A stretch of 64,000 bases of DNA, from NCBI GenBank assembly GCA_047967505.1, contig CM106539.1. One strand, given 5' to 3'. Below, one piece after another: positions 1 to 11,564 of the stretch. The notes under the pieces were generated by a model, which saw nothing but the letters and a program-made list of their open reading frames with translations, was not told the origin of the DNA and did no database searches. Both the position numbers and the translations under genes were made by a program. The DNA is from Dipteris shenzhenensis. Lineage: Eukaryota; Polypodiophyta; Polypodiopsida; Gleicheniales. Each line of letters opens with the position of its first letter. Position 1 is the first letter of the stretch.

Positions 1-2857
1 CCATATCCCACTTGTGGATCTAATCACCTCAATGCCCAAGAAATAATGCAGCTCTCCCAAATCCTTCATCTCAAACTTTTGTTTCAATAGCATTTTCACA
101 TGAAGGATATCTTCATCACTATCACCTGTGATGATCAAATCATCAACATAAATGACAAGCAGCATAATACCTTTCTCTGTTTTTCTCACATAAAGTGAGA
201 AATCTACCTTGGAAATCTGAAAGCCAATAGTGACAAGATACTGTCCTATCTTGTTAGACCATGCTCTAGGTGCTTGCTTCAAGCCATACAAGGCTTTCTT
301 CAACCTGCAGACAAACTCAGGATGAACAACATGAACATAACCTGGTGGCTGCTCCATAAAGACCTCTTCTTGCAAATCACCATGCAAGAAGGCATTCTTT
401 ACATCCATCTGATGTAAAGACCATCCCTTTGATGCAGCCATAGCAATGACTACTCTTACAGTTGCCATCCTTGTAACCGGACTGAATGTTTCTTCATAAT
501 CAATGCCATATCTCTGTGCATACCCCTTGACAACTAATCTTGCCTTGTATCTGTTCACAGAACCATCTGCATTGTGCTTCACCTTATAAACCCACTTATA
601 GCCAATTGCATTCTTGTCTTTAGGCAAAGGCACCAATTCCCATGTAGCATTTGCTTCGAAGGCATCCATTTCTTCATCCATGGCTTTCTCCCATTTTTCT
701 TTTCCCATGGCTTGCTCAAAAGAAGTGGGTTCTAGTTCCTGTATCACTTTGACCATATAGGCATAGTGAATGGCTGTAAATCCATCATATTTCAGCCTAT
801 CCACAGGATACCTAGCTCTAGTAGACCTGCGCAAAATAGGCTCACTTCCAGGTGCTCTCAAAACATCCCTGGTCTTCCGTACTCCAGGTGTAACAATAGA
901 AGGAATACCCAACTCATCATCAATGCTCTGTTCTGAGCCATTGGATTCACCATCCACATAAGAGTGATCTGCATTCACATCAAACATGGGTCGATCTACC
1001 TTCTCTTTTCCTTTTTGTGATACCTGCATACCACTATCTGCATCGCTTTGAGGAGATTCTCCTGATCTCAATCTGCCTGTCCATGGCGAAGTATGTGAAC
1101 CACTGCTAGAGGACACTACAGGTCCACTAATATTTTGTGATTGCTGCTGTGAATTCTGTGTAGCATTACCATTTTGTGCATCTACATCATCAATCACATT
1201 TACTGGTTTGTACCAGCTGCTCCTCATAAAAAACAACATCTCTGCTCACTGTGAACTTATGAGTAGAAGGGTTATAGCATCTATACCCTTTTTGCTACAA
1301 AGAATAACCAATAAAGATGCACTTCTCAGCTTTTGGATCCAACTTGGACCTCAACTCATCTGGCACATGAACATAGGCAATGCAACCAAAAACTTTCAAA
1401 TGAGAAATATCTGGTTTCCTACCACTATACATCTCCTCTGGAGTCATGTCATGTATTGCTACAGTGGGAGTCCTATTCATTATGTAGACTGCTGTAGCAA
1501 CTGCTTCAGCCCAATAATAATCTGGTAGGTCTTTTTCATTTAGCATGGCCCGAGATACCTCTCCAATATGCCTGTTTTTCCTTTCTGCAAGTCCATTTTG
1601 CTGTGGGGTATGACTGCGTGAATATTGCTGCTTTATGCCATGCTCCTGCAGGGACCTTGCAAACTCATTTGAGAGGTACTCTCCCCCTCCATATGACCTT
1701 AGGCATTTTATTTGCAGGCCTGTTTCTTTCTCAACCATAGCTTTAAAAGATTTGAAATGCCCAAACACTTCACTTTTCTTTTTCATAAAATACACCCAAA
1801 CTTTTCTGCTGTAGTCATCAATAAAAGTGACAAAGTAATGATAGCCTCCAATAGATGTAGCTTTAGTAGTCCACACATCAGAGTGGATTAATTCCAATGG
1901 CTTCTTACTCTCTTGAACATGTCTAGGAAATGGTTTCCTTGCCTGTTTTCCAAATTGACAGGCTTCACATAGCTTATGCATTTCTGCAACCTTGAATTTA
2001 GGCAATCTTGCAACAATATTTTGGGCCTGCATTGATTTAAGTCGCTGTACATTAACATGACCAATGCGTTTATGCCAGATATCATTATCTGCAACTACAT
2101 CGGTCCCATGCGCAAACATTGCTGCACTCAATTCAGGCATGTTCACATCCAACGTAAACATCCTGCCCTTCTTCTTTCCTTGTGCTATCAAGCGACTGTT
2201 ATTTTTCATATCCTCAACAGAGCATCCATGAGGATTAAATCTGACCCACAAGCCCTGCTCAACCATTTGACCAGCAGAAACTAGGTTCTTTGTGATATTT
2301 GGGACATGAAATACATGAGAAAAGTATTTCTTTTTCCCATCCTGCATAGACAAAGGAATTTTACCAATCTGCACAATAGGATGTGCATTATCATCACCAG
2401 TCTCCACAAATGCTGGTCTTTCCATTTTCCTTGCATCCTGCATCCATTCTGCATGATGTAACATGTGGTTTGATGCATCTGAGTCAACATACCACACATC
2501 ATTACTTTCTTCTGCACTTGTCACAGAATTGGTCATGTGCTGCACCATAAACAAATGCTCATTTCTGTCATCACCCTGTCTACTAGAGGATGCATAATTG
2601 CCTTGCTGCAATTTTCCATTCATAATGTCATTCTGCATTTTGGCCTCTCTGCCATCCACCACGACCTCTTTGGCTCCCCCTGCCTCTAGAGTTACCATGT
2701 CCTCTTCCAAAGGACTGGTTTTCTTGAGTTTGCTGCATATTCTGATTTCTACCACGGCCTCCAGATCGGCCTCCTCTACCTCTGCCTCTACCTCTTCTAG
2801 CATTTGAGTAGAAGACAGTTTCTTTTGAAGTTCCTCCTGAAGTGCACCACCATTTCT
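1..2857 (-). pseudogene. copia-A1 pol remnant: protease, integrase, reverse transcriptase
   Basis: The longest open stretch is 2803-1295. It carries the protease motif as WYVDSDASNHM, where the usual DSGA has become DSDA, an integrase zinc-binding part (HKRIGHVN, then CEACQ), and the integrase core with HSDVW, a second acidic block now read SYGGGEY (the family has SDGGGEY, so the catalytic Asp is lost), and [11 protein letters not shown] holding the Glu. The gag zinc knuckle seen in A2 is deleted just before the protease. The frame stops at 1295 where CAG has become TAG in the GYSLQQKG motif; RT coding then continues in pieces to base 1. Products would have been the enzymes of retrotransposition. 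Certain as a copia pseudogene. Confidence 0.92.
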
Positions 2858-3426
2858 CTACTCTTCAGAAATTAGAAGAGCAAACAACTCCTCAAAATCA
2901 GGATATTTTTCACGGACGGCAATGGATGTCCGGAACTGTGCATAATCCTTTCCTAGACCATTCAAGGTCACAGAAACTAGATCATCATCTTCCATTGGCG
3001 ACCCAATGGAAGCAAGTGCATCTGCAATTTTCTTCACCTTCATGTGGTAGTCATTGATGCTCATATTTTCTCTCTGCACATTGTGCAACTCTTGCTTGAG
3101 CTGCATTTCCTAGTTTGCGTATTTGTGCTGTACATTTTTGCCAAAGTATCCCATGCCTCCTTTGGCGTACTTGCATCCTGAATATGCACAATCATAGAAT
3201 CTGAAATACTGATAGACAGCCAGTACATAACTTTTCTGGCTCTCTCATGCCATCCTTTCAATGCCTGCATTTCCTGTTGATTGGGAACATTAGGAAGAAC
3301 TGGTTCTTCTTCATTTCCTGTAATGAACTCCCCCATAAGGAAGTTCGTCATTCTAAACTTCCATGCTAGGAAGGTATTCTTGTCAAGCTTTTCAGTGACA
3401 ATCTGTGAAAGAGAATCAGATGCCAT
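2858..3426 (-). pseudogene. copia-A1 gag remnant
   Basis: The reading begins with MASDSLSQIVTEKLDKN, chosen by alignment with the A2 and B2 gag starts. It shows the usual copia gag helices (AWKFRMTNFLMG, KEAWDTLAKMYST, SINDYHMKVKKIADAL, SVTLNGLGKDYAQFR). Compared with A2, four residues of the GKGYW segment are missing, a frameshift falls near 3110, and the EEQRNGG codon run has CAG changed to TAG near 2860. The family protein coats element RNA in the cytoplasm; this copy cannot make it. Confidence 0.9.
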
Positions 3427-3886
3427 TATAGAACACTGCAAAATATTCTGTCACTGCAAAAAAAACAGCTTCTGCCTCACACGGGCAAATCAGCAAAACT
3501 GACGACAGTGGTATTTGACCACACAGTCACTTCCTAGTGACGATTTTGCATCAACAGGTAATAAGGATGATTTTGTAACTCCGAGTATCTCTGCGCATAG
3601 GCATACGATGCAATTTCTGTAGCAACTTTTCACCGACCTGTAGAGCGGTGGTCGCACAGCAAAAACAGGGCCTTTTTGTCAATGCTTTGCCCTCTCCCGT
3701 AGCATATATTTCCCTCTCGCCACACCGCAAAGGGCGTCTCAATCTGAGACAATGCTCTCTTGCACTTTTTGGCTATGCTACCTGCAGAGATTTGCTCCCA
3801 AACTCGAAAAAGGAAAGCAACGCTGGTCCTCTTACCAGGACACCACGAACTTGGTTTGTTTTCTTGAGCTCCTTACCACGAACCAG

Positions 3887-3898
3887 GCTCTAATACCA
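3887..3898 (-). promoter_or_regulatory. Primer binding site of A1
   Basis: Directly inside the LTR the minus strand reads TGGTATTAGAGC, one base from the usual initiator-Met tRNA complement TGGTATCAGAGC. This fixes the inner LTR edge at 3899. Confidence 0.85.
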
Positions 3899-4250
3899 TG
3901 TGAAGATAGTGGGAGAGAAGGAAGGAGTCTCACTTATGGCTTTCTCACATACACAATGGGGGAATACACACAAAGGTGGAGGCTGAAAACAGTTTTCCTC
4001 TTCTTAGTTGTGAAAGCCAAAAGAACTCTAGTACAAAGAAATAGAAGAACCCTATATGTGGGTCTCAAACCAAACTCAGCTAACTAAGGTGGCATACTAA
4101 CTGAGCCACGAACTAGAGTACATAAAGATAGCTGTCATCCAGCTATTATTCATGGGCGGTGTACCAACTGCATCTGCAGCTAACAAGTCGGTGACATAAA
4201 TGCACAACAGTCACCCTGGCATATCACAAGTGGAGCTCGATATCTCAACA
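3899..4250 (-). repeat. 5' LTR of copia-A1 (352 bp)
   Basis: On the minus strand it begins TGTTGAGATATCGAGCTCC and ends CTATCTTCACA, followed by the primer site. The same 352-353 bp LTR occurs at 34608-34959 (minus), 42577-42928 (plus) and 55415-55767 (plus), which defines family A. Confidence 0.93.
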
Positions 4251-5940
4251 CTGAATTCCTTTAATTGTACCCTTGTCCAGTTCATCCTTAACAAGCCATC
4301 CTAGTGCATCCGTAGCTATAACAAAGAGAAGAGGAGCAAGTGGGCAACCTTGTCTGATTGATCTTTTATGCCCAAAGGGTTGTGTCATTCTACTGTTTAC
4401 TTTGAGCTTGACACAGTAGAATTTCTACATAAGAACTAAAGCTAGGACCAACTCCCATGTCTTTGAGGGAGGACAAGATAAAACCTCATTCCATTCTCTC
4501 ATAGGCTTTGTCAAAGTCTATTTTGAGGAAGCATATGTCCTGTTAAGTCTCCTCAGCCAATTCAAGTCCTTCCCACAGGGTGAGAATAGCTTCAAGGATA
4601 TGTCTTCCTTGAATGAACCCCTTTTGATCCTCCCTTATCTAGCATTGCATCTTGTTTTTAAGTCTAATAGCTAGTGCCTTTGCAAAGATCTTATAGACGT
4701 AATTCAACATGGTCAACGGTCTCTAGTTCTTTAGTTCCTCTTTTGGTCCACCCTTAGGGATAAGTTTTATCATGCCTGTGTTTATTCTTGGATCTAAGAA
4801 CCCTTTCGCTTTGGACTCTTACCAGAGCAACATGAGATAGGGGCCTATCATTTCCCAAAAGACTTGATAAAACTCTATAGGGAGGCCATCTTGTCTTACC
4901 CTTCCCCATTTGATCTACTACACCTTTTAGTTCCTCTAAGGTGAGGTCTCTGTCCAGCTAAATGCTATCAAAAGAGGAGACTTTTCTTTCTCTAGCTTTA
5001 GAGCATTTCCCTCGAGCTATAGCCTTTTCTGTTATGATGATCTCCTCCTCTCCTAGAAGTTAGTTAAAGTGTTCTGAGATCACCTCAAGAATTTCAATTG
5101 GGCCTTGAATGTGTCTGTCTCTGACTTGAAGAGCCTCTAGGGATTCTTTAGTGTGTTTTTTCCTCAAGCTTTTAAACATATCCTCATTAGCCTTATCTGC
5201 TCTTCTCGCCCACCAATCCCGAGTGGAAATCTTGGCCTGCTGGCTGGCTACTATTTTTGCTTCTACTCTAAGTTTAGCTCTAACTATCCTCAATTGCCTC
5301 TGACCCTAATCAGTGTTGTCACGCTCAAGGAGAGTCAGTTGCTCTTCAAGCTTTTGAGTTCTAAGAGACCTAGCTTTGTGAGCTCTACGCTTGATTGCTT
5401 GCAAGAAAATTTTAGTCCTAGCCGTGGCTCTGATCCATTTATCTATTGCATTAGTTGACCCCCCAAAGGCATTGTGCTAGATTTTATCAATCTTATTCCT
5501 GATGTATAGGAGTTAAAAAAAGAAAGGAACCAAGAGTGGCCAATGATCCTTTCTTCCTTTTCCAAGACTATGGAGATGGGTTTGTGATCTGAGAAGAGGA
5601 GGGTACCCAACGCTTTGCTCTTAATGCAAAGCATCTCCTCAACTATTCTCTTGGAGCAATATGCTCTATCCAAATGCCCTTTTCTGTATAGGTGTCCTAC
5701 CTGGTTATTTGTCCAAGTAAAGGTAGTTTCTTCTGATATGTCCACCAGCTCTTTCCTCTCTTTAAGGTGTAACCACGTATTTAGTTCATGGCATCTTATC
5801 ACACTGCCTATCACTTCCCACCTATCCATTCTACTATGAACCATATTAAAGTCCTCAAGTAGAAGCATGTTGTCTGCTAGGCAAATGGTTTCCCACAAAA
5901 GAGCTCTGACTCTTGCCAAATTTGGAGCATACATCGAGAA
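4251..5940 (-). pseudogene. LINE (non-LTR retrotransposon) fragment, endonuclease and RT
   Basis: Minus-strand coding pieces match the ORF2 layout of plant L1-like LINEs. At 5934-5443 is the C-terminal part of an APE-type endonuclease: MYAPNLARVRALLWE, LLLEDFNMV (normally GDFN) and a late FSDHKPISI motif. A linker lies near 5293-5060 (ISTRDWWARRADKANEDMF). RT motifs follow near 4530-4255: LKIDFDKAYERME, then RSIRQGCPLAPLLFVIATDA. The N-terminal endonuclease half is missing at 5940, as with 5' truncation, and the RT is cut before its YxDD motif where A1 begins. Stops and frameshifts show it is dead. Confidence 0.88.
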
Positions 5941-6985
5941 ACCAAATATATTGTTGGATGCTTAAAAATACATATTGTGGCCATATAAAAATTGAAGGGA
6001 AGAACCTCTAAAATTTGCTCTGTAGTGAGCCTTCTGGAGTCCCTTGCTTGTCTAGCAAGTTCATTACAAGAATATGCATAATCTTGACCATCAATCGGCT
6101 CAAATTTACAATGCAGCAAGAAATTTCTCTTTGCCTCTTTCAAAAATCTCTCAGAATTTGCCTCTTCACCCTGTTCATGTGGAATTTGTTGAAAGTCTCC
6201 TCAAAATGGGTAGGTCCTTCAAACATAATTCCATTGTCTCAACTACCTATATTTGGACAGAACATGATTGGATGTAAGACTACATTAGAGACCAATGGCA
6301 TGGGTTTCTTGCCATCCACCAAAGCCTTGAATATCTGCATCACATAAGATATATCAAGATTCATATTATTGGTAAAAATAGTTGCTGACTCCACATATCA
6401 AGCATTCACAGCATAGGACTTTTGTTCCCATATATATTTGACATCATCTTCTATGATCATCTCATTAAGACACAGATTGAGATTCTTTATTGACATGAGC
6501 TCATCTTTCCCTTCCTCAACCTCTTGATCTGACTCTTCATCCTCTATATTTTCTCTGTCCTCCTCTTCTATTGTACTTGAAGTCTCTGAGTGGAGGAACG
6601 TTGTCTTTTTTTTCAAAGTAGCCTTTGGAATTGTGTCCTCTTTATCTTTTACCTATACTTTCTAAATGGAGGAACGTTGTCCTTTTGTGAAAGTAGCCTT
6701 TGGAATTGTGACCCTTGCAGTATTCATCTTTTCTATTTTGTGTCTTTCTTTTCCTTTGATAGGTTGCACCAACGTGGCCATGGCTCATCCCTCCTCTTCT
6801 TCTATCTTTTGTAGTTCTTTAGTATGCAATGGTTGTGTTGCTTCTTCATTTTTTTGTTAGAACACAACATTTGATTCTGTTTCTATCTCAAAGAATTTGC
6901 GTGCAGACCCTTGATGTGGGGCTCCTTGTCTAGGCTACTTTTGAGCCAAACTAGGAGCTCTCTCATCTTGCTTGTGTCCTCTTTG
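5941..6985 (-). pseudogene. Unrecognised decayed coding region
   Basis: The minus strand shows several protein-like stretches in shifting frames. One is a charged piece at 6616-6398 rich in Glu/Asp and Ser (EEEDRENIEDEESDQEVEEG). Another at 6143-5877 contains DGQDYAYSCNELARQARDS and TTEQILEVLPFNFYM. Codon-like composition and the acidic run suggest former coding sequence, but I recognise no family. It could be a LINE ORF1 relic or a captured host gene fragment. Stops and at least one frameshift near 6145 show that it is not intact. Confidence 0.4.
6591..6740. repeat. 76-bp tandem duplication (two units)
   Basis: The stretch beginning TGGAGGAACGTTGTC at 6591 recurs at 6667 and stays similar through TAGCCTTTGGAATTGTG. 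On the minus strand both units encode a TIPKAT-type peptide, so it duplicates part of the decayed coding region. Confidence 0.7.
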
Positions 6986-7019
6986 TTTCTGAACCAAACT
7001 AGCATCCATCTGAACCTTC

Positions 7020-7575
7020 TGTGAAGAGAGTGGGAGAGAGGTAAGGAGTCTCACTTGCAGCTTTCTCACATACACAATGGGGGAATACACACAAAGGTGG
7101 AGGCTGAAAATAGTTTTCCTCCTCTTAGTTGTGAAAGCCAAAAGAAGTCTCTCTCCTAGTACAAAAGGAAAAGGCACCAATTCCCATGTAGCATTTGCTT
7201 CCAAGGCATCCATTTCTTCATCCATGGCTTTCTCCCATTTTTCTTTTCCCATGGCTTGCTCAAAAGAAGTGGGTTCTAGCTCATGTATCACTTTGACCAT
7301 ATAGGCATAGTGAATGGCTGTAAATCCATCATATTTCAGCCTATCCACATGATACTTGACTTTGGTAGACTTGCGCAAAATAGGCTCACTTCCAGTGCTC
7401 TCAAAACATCCCTTATCTTCCTTACTCCAGGCGTAACAACAGAAGGAATATCCAACTCATCATCAAGGCTCTGTTCTGAGCCACTAGATTCACCATCCAC
7501 ATAAGAGTGACCTGCATTCACATCAACCATGGGCTGATCTACGTTCTCTTTTCCCTTTCGTGATACTTGCATAAA
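7020..7575 (-). mobile_element. Rearranged copia-A fragment (RT joined to LTR)
   Basis: Read on the minus strand, 7575-7165 is family-A pol just before and at the start of RT (VDRLKYDGFTAIHYAYMVKV, EKWEKAMDEEMDALEANATW). Near 7165 it runs directly into the last 140 bp or so of the A LTR (7164-7020, ending CTCTTCACA). The rest of RT, RNase H and the first part of the LTR are missing. A 147-aa open frame crosses the junction, but it is only the fusion of the two pieces. Confidence 0.85.
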
Positions 7576-7576
7576 G

Positions 7577-7745
7577 TATTATGCATAACTTTAAAAAAAT
7601 AGTATTTGAGGTGTGTTATTCGAACACACACATATCCAATCAGTACGATACTATTGATACAAGTCAATCTAATAGATGTTGAGGATTGTGCAACATATTG
7701 TGTCCATCAGATATGATTTAGATGGTCAAACTCGCCATAAACCTC
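7577..7745 (+). repeat. Single diverged monomer of the ~180-bp satellite
   Basis: It shares ordered blocks with the array at 42929-44740: GAGGTGTGTTATTCGAAC, CAAGTCAATCTAATAGATG, TATTGTGTCCATCAGATATG. It is much diverged and stands alone next to the rearranged A fragment. Confidence 0.65.
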
Positions 7746-7945
7746 ATTTTTCACCAACATGAGGGCTATCCTTTTACTACTACATACATCACCTTTAGTC
7801 GAGGGCAGAACCATTCGTCATCACAGGCAGCAGGTTCATGGGACCCCATCCCATGATCCAAGGCATTATTCAAAGACAGTATTTCTGACCATTCCCAAAT
7901 CGAGTTTGCCAATTCCTAATCTGATTGATTTCATTTACTGGACTT

Positions 7946-8080
7946 GCAATGCTTGCAAAGCCCTTGCTGAAGCTTGAATGAGCCTCTTGATTTTGGGGGT
8001 ATAATGGTCAAAAATGGCTTAACACGCCCAAAATCAAGAGGCTTATTCAAGATTAAACAAGGGCTTTGCAGGTCTTGTTT
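7946..8080. repeat. Foldback with ~53-bp arms and ~25-bp loop
   Basis: The left arm (about 7946-8000) and right arm (about 8025-8080) are near-perfect reverse complements. Each contains GCAAAGCCCTTG and a run covering AGCCTCTTGATTTTGGG, with a few mismatches. The size suits a MITE-like remnant or a small-RNA hairpin; no coding function is seen. Confidence 0.75.
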
Positions 8081-9973
8081 TTGGGTGGCAAAAGCAAGAA
8101 AAATGATAGCGCATTAACATGCTGCCATTCTTATGCTTCCCCCCTCCAAAAACAAGACCCCCAAGCTATTCATTGGAGACACCAAAATGAGGGGAACGAT
8201 GACGTGAGGAGTAGAGGACTGGCCAATGAGGTGAGGGACGGCCTTGGAATTGCCAGCAACAAGCATGATGCAAGGAGGTGAGAAGGTAAAGAAGCAAGGA
8301 GGTGAGGAGGTGAGGAAGCAAGGAGGCGAGGAGGCAAGAGGCAGTCTTGAAGGGCAACAAGAGGGTGGAGGTGGCCGAAAGAGTAAGCAGGAAAGGGAGG
8401 GATGGAGATTGCTTACAGGAAATGCTTGGATTAATGCTACAAAAGCCATTTTTTTGTGTGTGTTTTGCAACATGAAATTTTTATGGTATTTTTCTTTTAA
8501 AAAATACAACATTGTTGTGATTAATTGCACTACAAACAACTCAAGCCATAAAGCACCATGGATTAGTACAACAATATACATCACAAATGGATGCATACAC
8601 TCATATACATCACCGATGGATGCATACACTCATACGCACATCAATTTTCAATATTGTATTAGATGGACCCTTAGCATACATGTGTGCATAGAAGACCATT
8701 TCCTACATTGATCCTTGATTTCATAGTTAAATTATTCCCTTTCTCACATTCTAACATGTGAAGATTTAATGTACATGCATTATGGGCACATTATATTGCA
8801 GTTTATGACTAACTTTTTTAATGAATTTTTACTTTGTGTTAAAAAAAAAGCTTTTGCATAAGGTTAAAATTCGAATAGTATTTCTATTTGTTTAAGACTA
8901 CCCATTGAGCTGGCTCCTATCCTTATATTGAACATGATAATGTTCATAAAGATTTTATGAATACAAATAGATAGCGTTGGCTCTCTTTTTAGTGGTTGGG
9001 AATGAACCCTAAAAGTACCCTAAAATGACTATGTATTCCCTTATTTGTAGCATGGAAGTGATCATGATAGAGTGGCATAATCCCTATTTTGCTTTTTTCA
9101 TAGGTTCTTTTGCTACTCATGGTTGGCGGATACACCATGGCATAGATCCGAATAGATATTTGGTTTTTTGCTTCAACTTGCTTGACTAGACTTTCCTTGA
9201 TGATTGTTTAATTGTGCCTGATGAGTGGTCACTGGCTTAATTGATGCATTAAGTGCAATATTTTCCTTAAAGTTTTTCATACTACACGATTTGAGTTTGC
9301 TTATAGGGGTGGAAATAGAAGCTTGTTAATGCCAGGTGCATATTTTCTGTTAGATGCAGTAGGATACTAGTTACAGAGTGTCTTTGCCAATTATTTCACT
9401 TGAATCATGCTCCTCTTATGCTTGAGTTTGTGGTCACATATTGAGTTTAACATAATAGTCTACAGGATATTGGATGAGCAATCAACATAGTGGTTTAGAT
9501 GCATTCATTTCTAGTTCCGATAGAACTATCATTCAGACATTGGTCATAATAGAAGTATGGAGGGCTAAAATCCTTTTTTGGCTCCCTAAGTTTTTTAAAG
9601 CATGGTATTGTCCAGATTACATAGGTATTTTCACTAAGCAAAATTAATCCTTATGATGAAAATGTGTTTTTTTTCTTTTGACATAGTTGGTTCTGTTTCC
9701 ATGTTTTTGGATCGAATGTATGGACAATCTTCTGCAAGCATAAAAGACATGATATGTATATGTAGCATATGATCATGTTTACATATTTTCAGTCATATAT
9801 TCTACCTTGTGGTCTATCATTATCTTGCTGTGTGGATGTTCAATCTGAGTAGTGTTTGCTTTTTTTATCACAAATTTTATGTATTGTTGTGTCTCTACCT
9901 CTCCACAACGACTCAAATGTGATAGTATGGGGATGAAAGAGAAGTTAATTGTGAGTTTCATGCATGCCTTCAT
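8081..9973. other. Intergenic DNA without recognisable gene
   Basis: It contains a purine-rich run (8270-8410, AGGAGGTGAGGA-like) and a 29-bp direct repeat (8576-8604 and 8605-8633, ATGGATGCATACACTCAT core). The rest is AT-rich. Open frames over the purine-rich run on both strands are compositional. I see nothing else supported. Confidence 0.6.
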
Positions 9974-10210
9974 TGTTGGAATATGTTCAATTTGCTTATG
10001 ATCACATCTATTGTTCCAATGATATTGAGAGGAATAAGATGCTGGATGAGGTTCTCGCTCGCTTGAAACCTATTTAATCTTGCTCACTTATTTGCAGCTA
10101 CTCGCTTTTCTCCACTCGCTTTTTGGTAATCCTCATATTGGGCTTGTCTCTCTTGAATATAGCACACTCTCTTTTGCTTCACTTGCTCAATCGTTCTTGC
10201 AACTCCAACA
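9974..10210 (+). repeat. LTR of element E, left copy (237 bp)
   Basis: It begins TGTTGGAATATG and ends AACTCCAACA, giving short inverted termini, and is followed at once by a primer site. The last 80 bp (10131-10210) match 21958-22038 closely, so a second LTR of the same kind lies to the right of the nested block. The outer parts of the two do not align by eye, so the pairing is not certain. Confidence 0.65.
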
Positions 10211-10212
10211 TG

Positions 10213-10224
10213 TGGTATCAGAGC
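10213..10224 (+). promoter_or_regulatory. Primer binding site of element E
   Basis: TGGTATCAGAGC occurs two bases after the LTR end. It is a perfect initiator-Met tRNA complement, and it supports the LTR boundary and plus orientation. Confidence 0.8.
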
Positions 10225-10767
10225 CTAGGTTCACTCTCCTTGAGACCTCCTTGAGTGCCATGTTATCATCTTCTTCCTCACACTCTCTTCTTCTCCATTT
10301 TCTCCTCTTTTGAGCAAAAGTTCCAAGTGCTTGTTCTCCCAATGTAGGCAACCATTGTGCAAACCATTTCAACCATAGATTCCTCTCACATAGATGCACT
10401 TCCACTCCAGAGGGTTTCTGGAAATTGTCTTTCTACAGCCCGTGCTTACACTCACCCTATCCTATGCCATTTCTGATGAGATACAGCATGTTGGAGGCAC
10501 CATTTCAAAAATGGTCTAAGGTGCACTTAGGGGACCCTATGGGCTACCTGTTGGTAAATTTTGAGAGAAAATGGTCAAGGGAATGAAGAGCAACTAAGGA
10601 AAAACCAGTCGGGTTTTGAAGAAGACATGTTTTTGGAGGTGGAGAAGATGCTACTGCCCCTGGAGGTGTGAAGTTTCATTTGGTCTAAGACTTGCATTGA
10701 GTCTTCTACTTCCAAGTACCTTTGATTGCACAACAAATGCCCTCTACTTGATGCTTTGTGGAGTGAG
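10225..10767 (+). other. Internal DNA of element E (left part), non-coding
   Basis: This lies between the E primer site and the copia-D target site. A pyrimidine-rich run (10240-10320) follows the primer site. No gag or pol motif is found in any frame. E may be a non-autonomous element or so eroded that its family is lost. Confidence 0.5.
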
Positions 10768-10772
10768 GTAGC
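10768..10772. repeat. Left target-site duplication of copia-D
   Basis: GTAGC here is repeated at 20633-20637 beyond the other D LTR. Copia-B1 later inserted between this site and the D terminus. Confidence 0.8.
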
Positions 10773-10775
10773 TAT

Positions 10776-11016
10776 TGTTGAGATATCAAGCTCTACCCCC
10801 GATATATCTCCTGGATGACTATCATTTATGTCACCGCCTATGTTAGTTGTACTCGTGGTGTAGTTAGACTACCACGTATGTTTTTGGTTTGGGTTCACAT
10901 ATGAACCACGTATTCTAGGGTTTGACATATAGGGTATTTCCCTCATCTATTGTATTGTTGTTGTGTGAAAAAGTGAAGAAAGGCTTCAACCTCCAACCTT
11001 GTGTCCTCTCTCTCTT
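10776..11016 (+). repeat. 5' LTR of copia-B1, truncated
   Basis: It begins TGTTGAGATATCAAGCTC and follows the 298-bp B LTR until the CCTCTCTCT run near 11016. It then jumps to leader sequence (TTGTTCGTGGTAAGG). The missing part is about the last 60 bp of the LTR and the primer binding site. Confidence 0.88.
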
Positions 11017-11564
11017 GTTCGTGGTAAGGAGCTCAAGAAAGCAAGCCAAGTTTGTGGTGTCCTGGTAAGAGGACCAGTGTTGCTTTCCTATTTCGAGTTT
11101 GGGAGCAAATCTCTGCAGGTAGCACAGCCAGAAGTGCAGGAGTGCACTGTTTCAGATTGAGAGGCCCTTCGTGGTGTGGCAAGAGCGCATTATATGCTGC
11201 GGGTGACTTTATTTTTTTGATTTGAGGCCGTTTCGGGGCTCGTTTTGAAGGCGGAAGTTCTTCGCAGGCACTCAGAAAAAGGCCCTGTTTTTCGCTGTGT
11301 GCGACCACTGCGCGGCTAGTCCGCTGGAAAGGTGCCACAGAAATTGCATCGTATGCCTGTGTGCAAAGATATTGGGAGATGCAAATTCATGCCTGTTGCC
11401 TGTTGATGCAAAATCGTCACTAGGAAGTGACTGTGTGGTGAAATACCACTTTCGTCAGTGTTGCAGATCTGCCCCTGTGAGGCTTTTTGCAGAAGTTTTG
11501 CTATTTGCCCTTGTGAGGCATTTGCTGTGTTTACAGGTTGCTGTTGCAATTCGTGATTTGTAAA

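Larger units (their letters stand above)
1..4250 (-). mobile_element. Ty1/copia element A1, 5' part (3' end outside window)
   Basis: This is the first of five sizeable copies of one copia family (called A here). Read on the minus strand the order is 5' LTR (3899-4250), primer site, leader (3427-3886, no ORF), gag, protease, integrase and reverse transcriptase; the RNase H end and 3' LTR lie left of base 1. The gag-PR-IN-RT order is diagnostic of Ty1/copia. The copy is dead: there are frameshifts, several TAG stops and a lost zinc knuckle. Its LTR abuts LINE sequence at 4251, so it probably inserted into a LINE copy. Confidence 0.93.

Noticed and set aside
6590-6860. Two plus-strand ORFs with hydrophobic stretches
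   Set aside because: They are antisense to a more protein-like acidic frame and to the 76-bp duplication. The hydrophobicity comes from T-rich composition.
8114-8711. ORFs of 171 and 155 codons on opposite strands
   Set aside because: Both run across the purine-rich run and AT-rich DNA, overlap each other and show no domain. Chance frames are likely.
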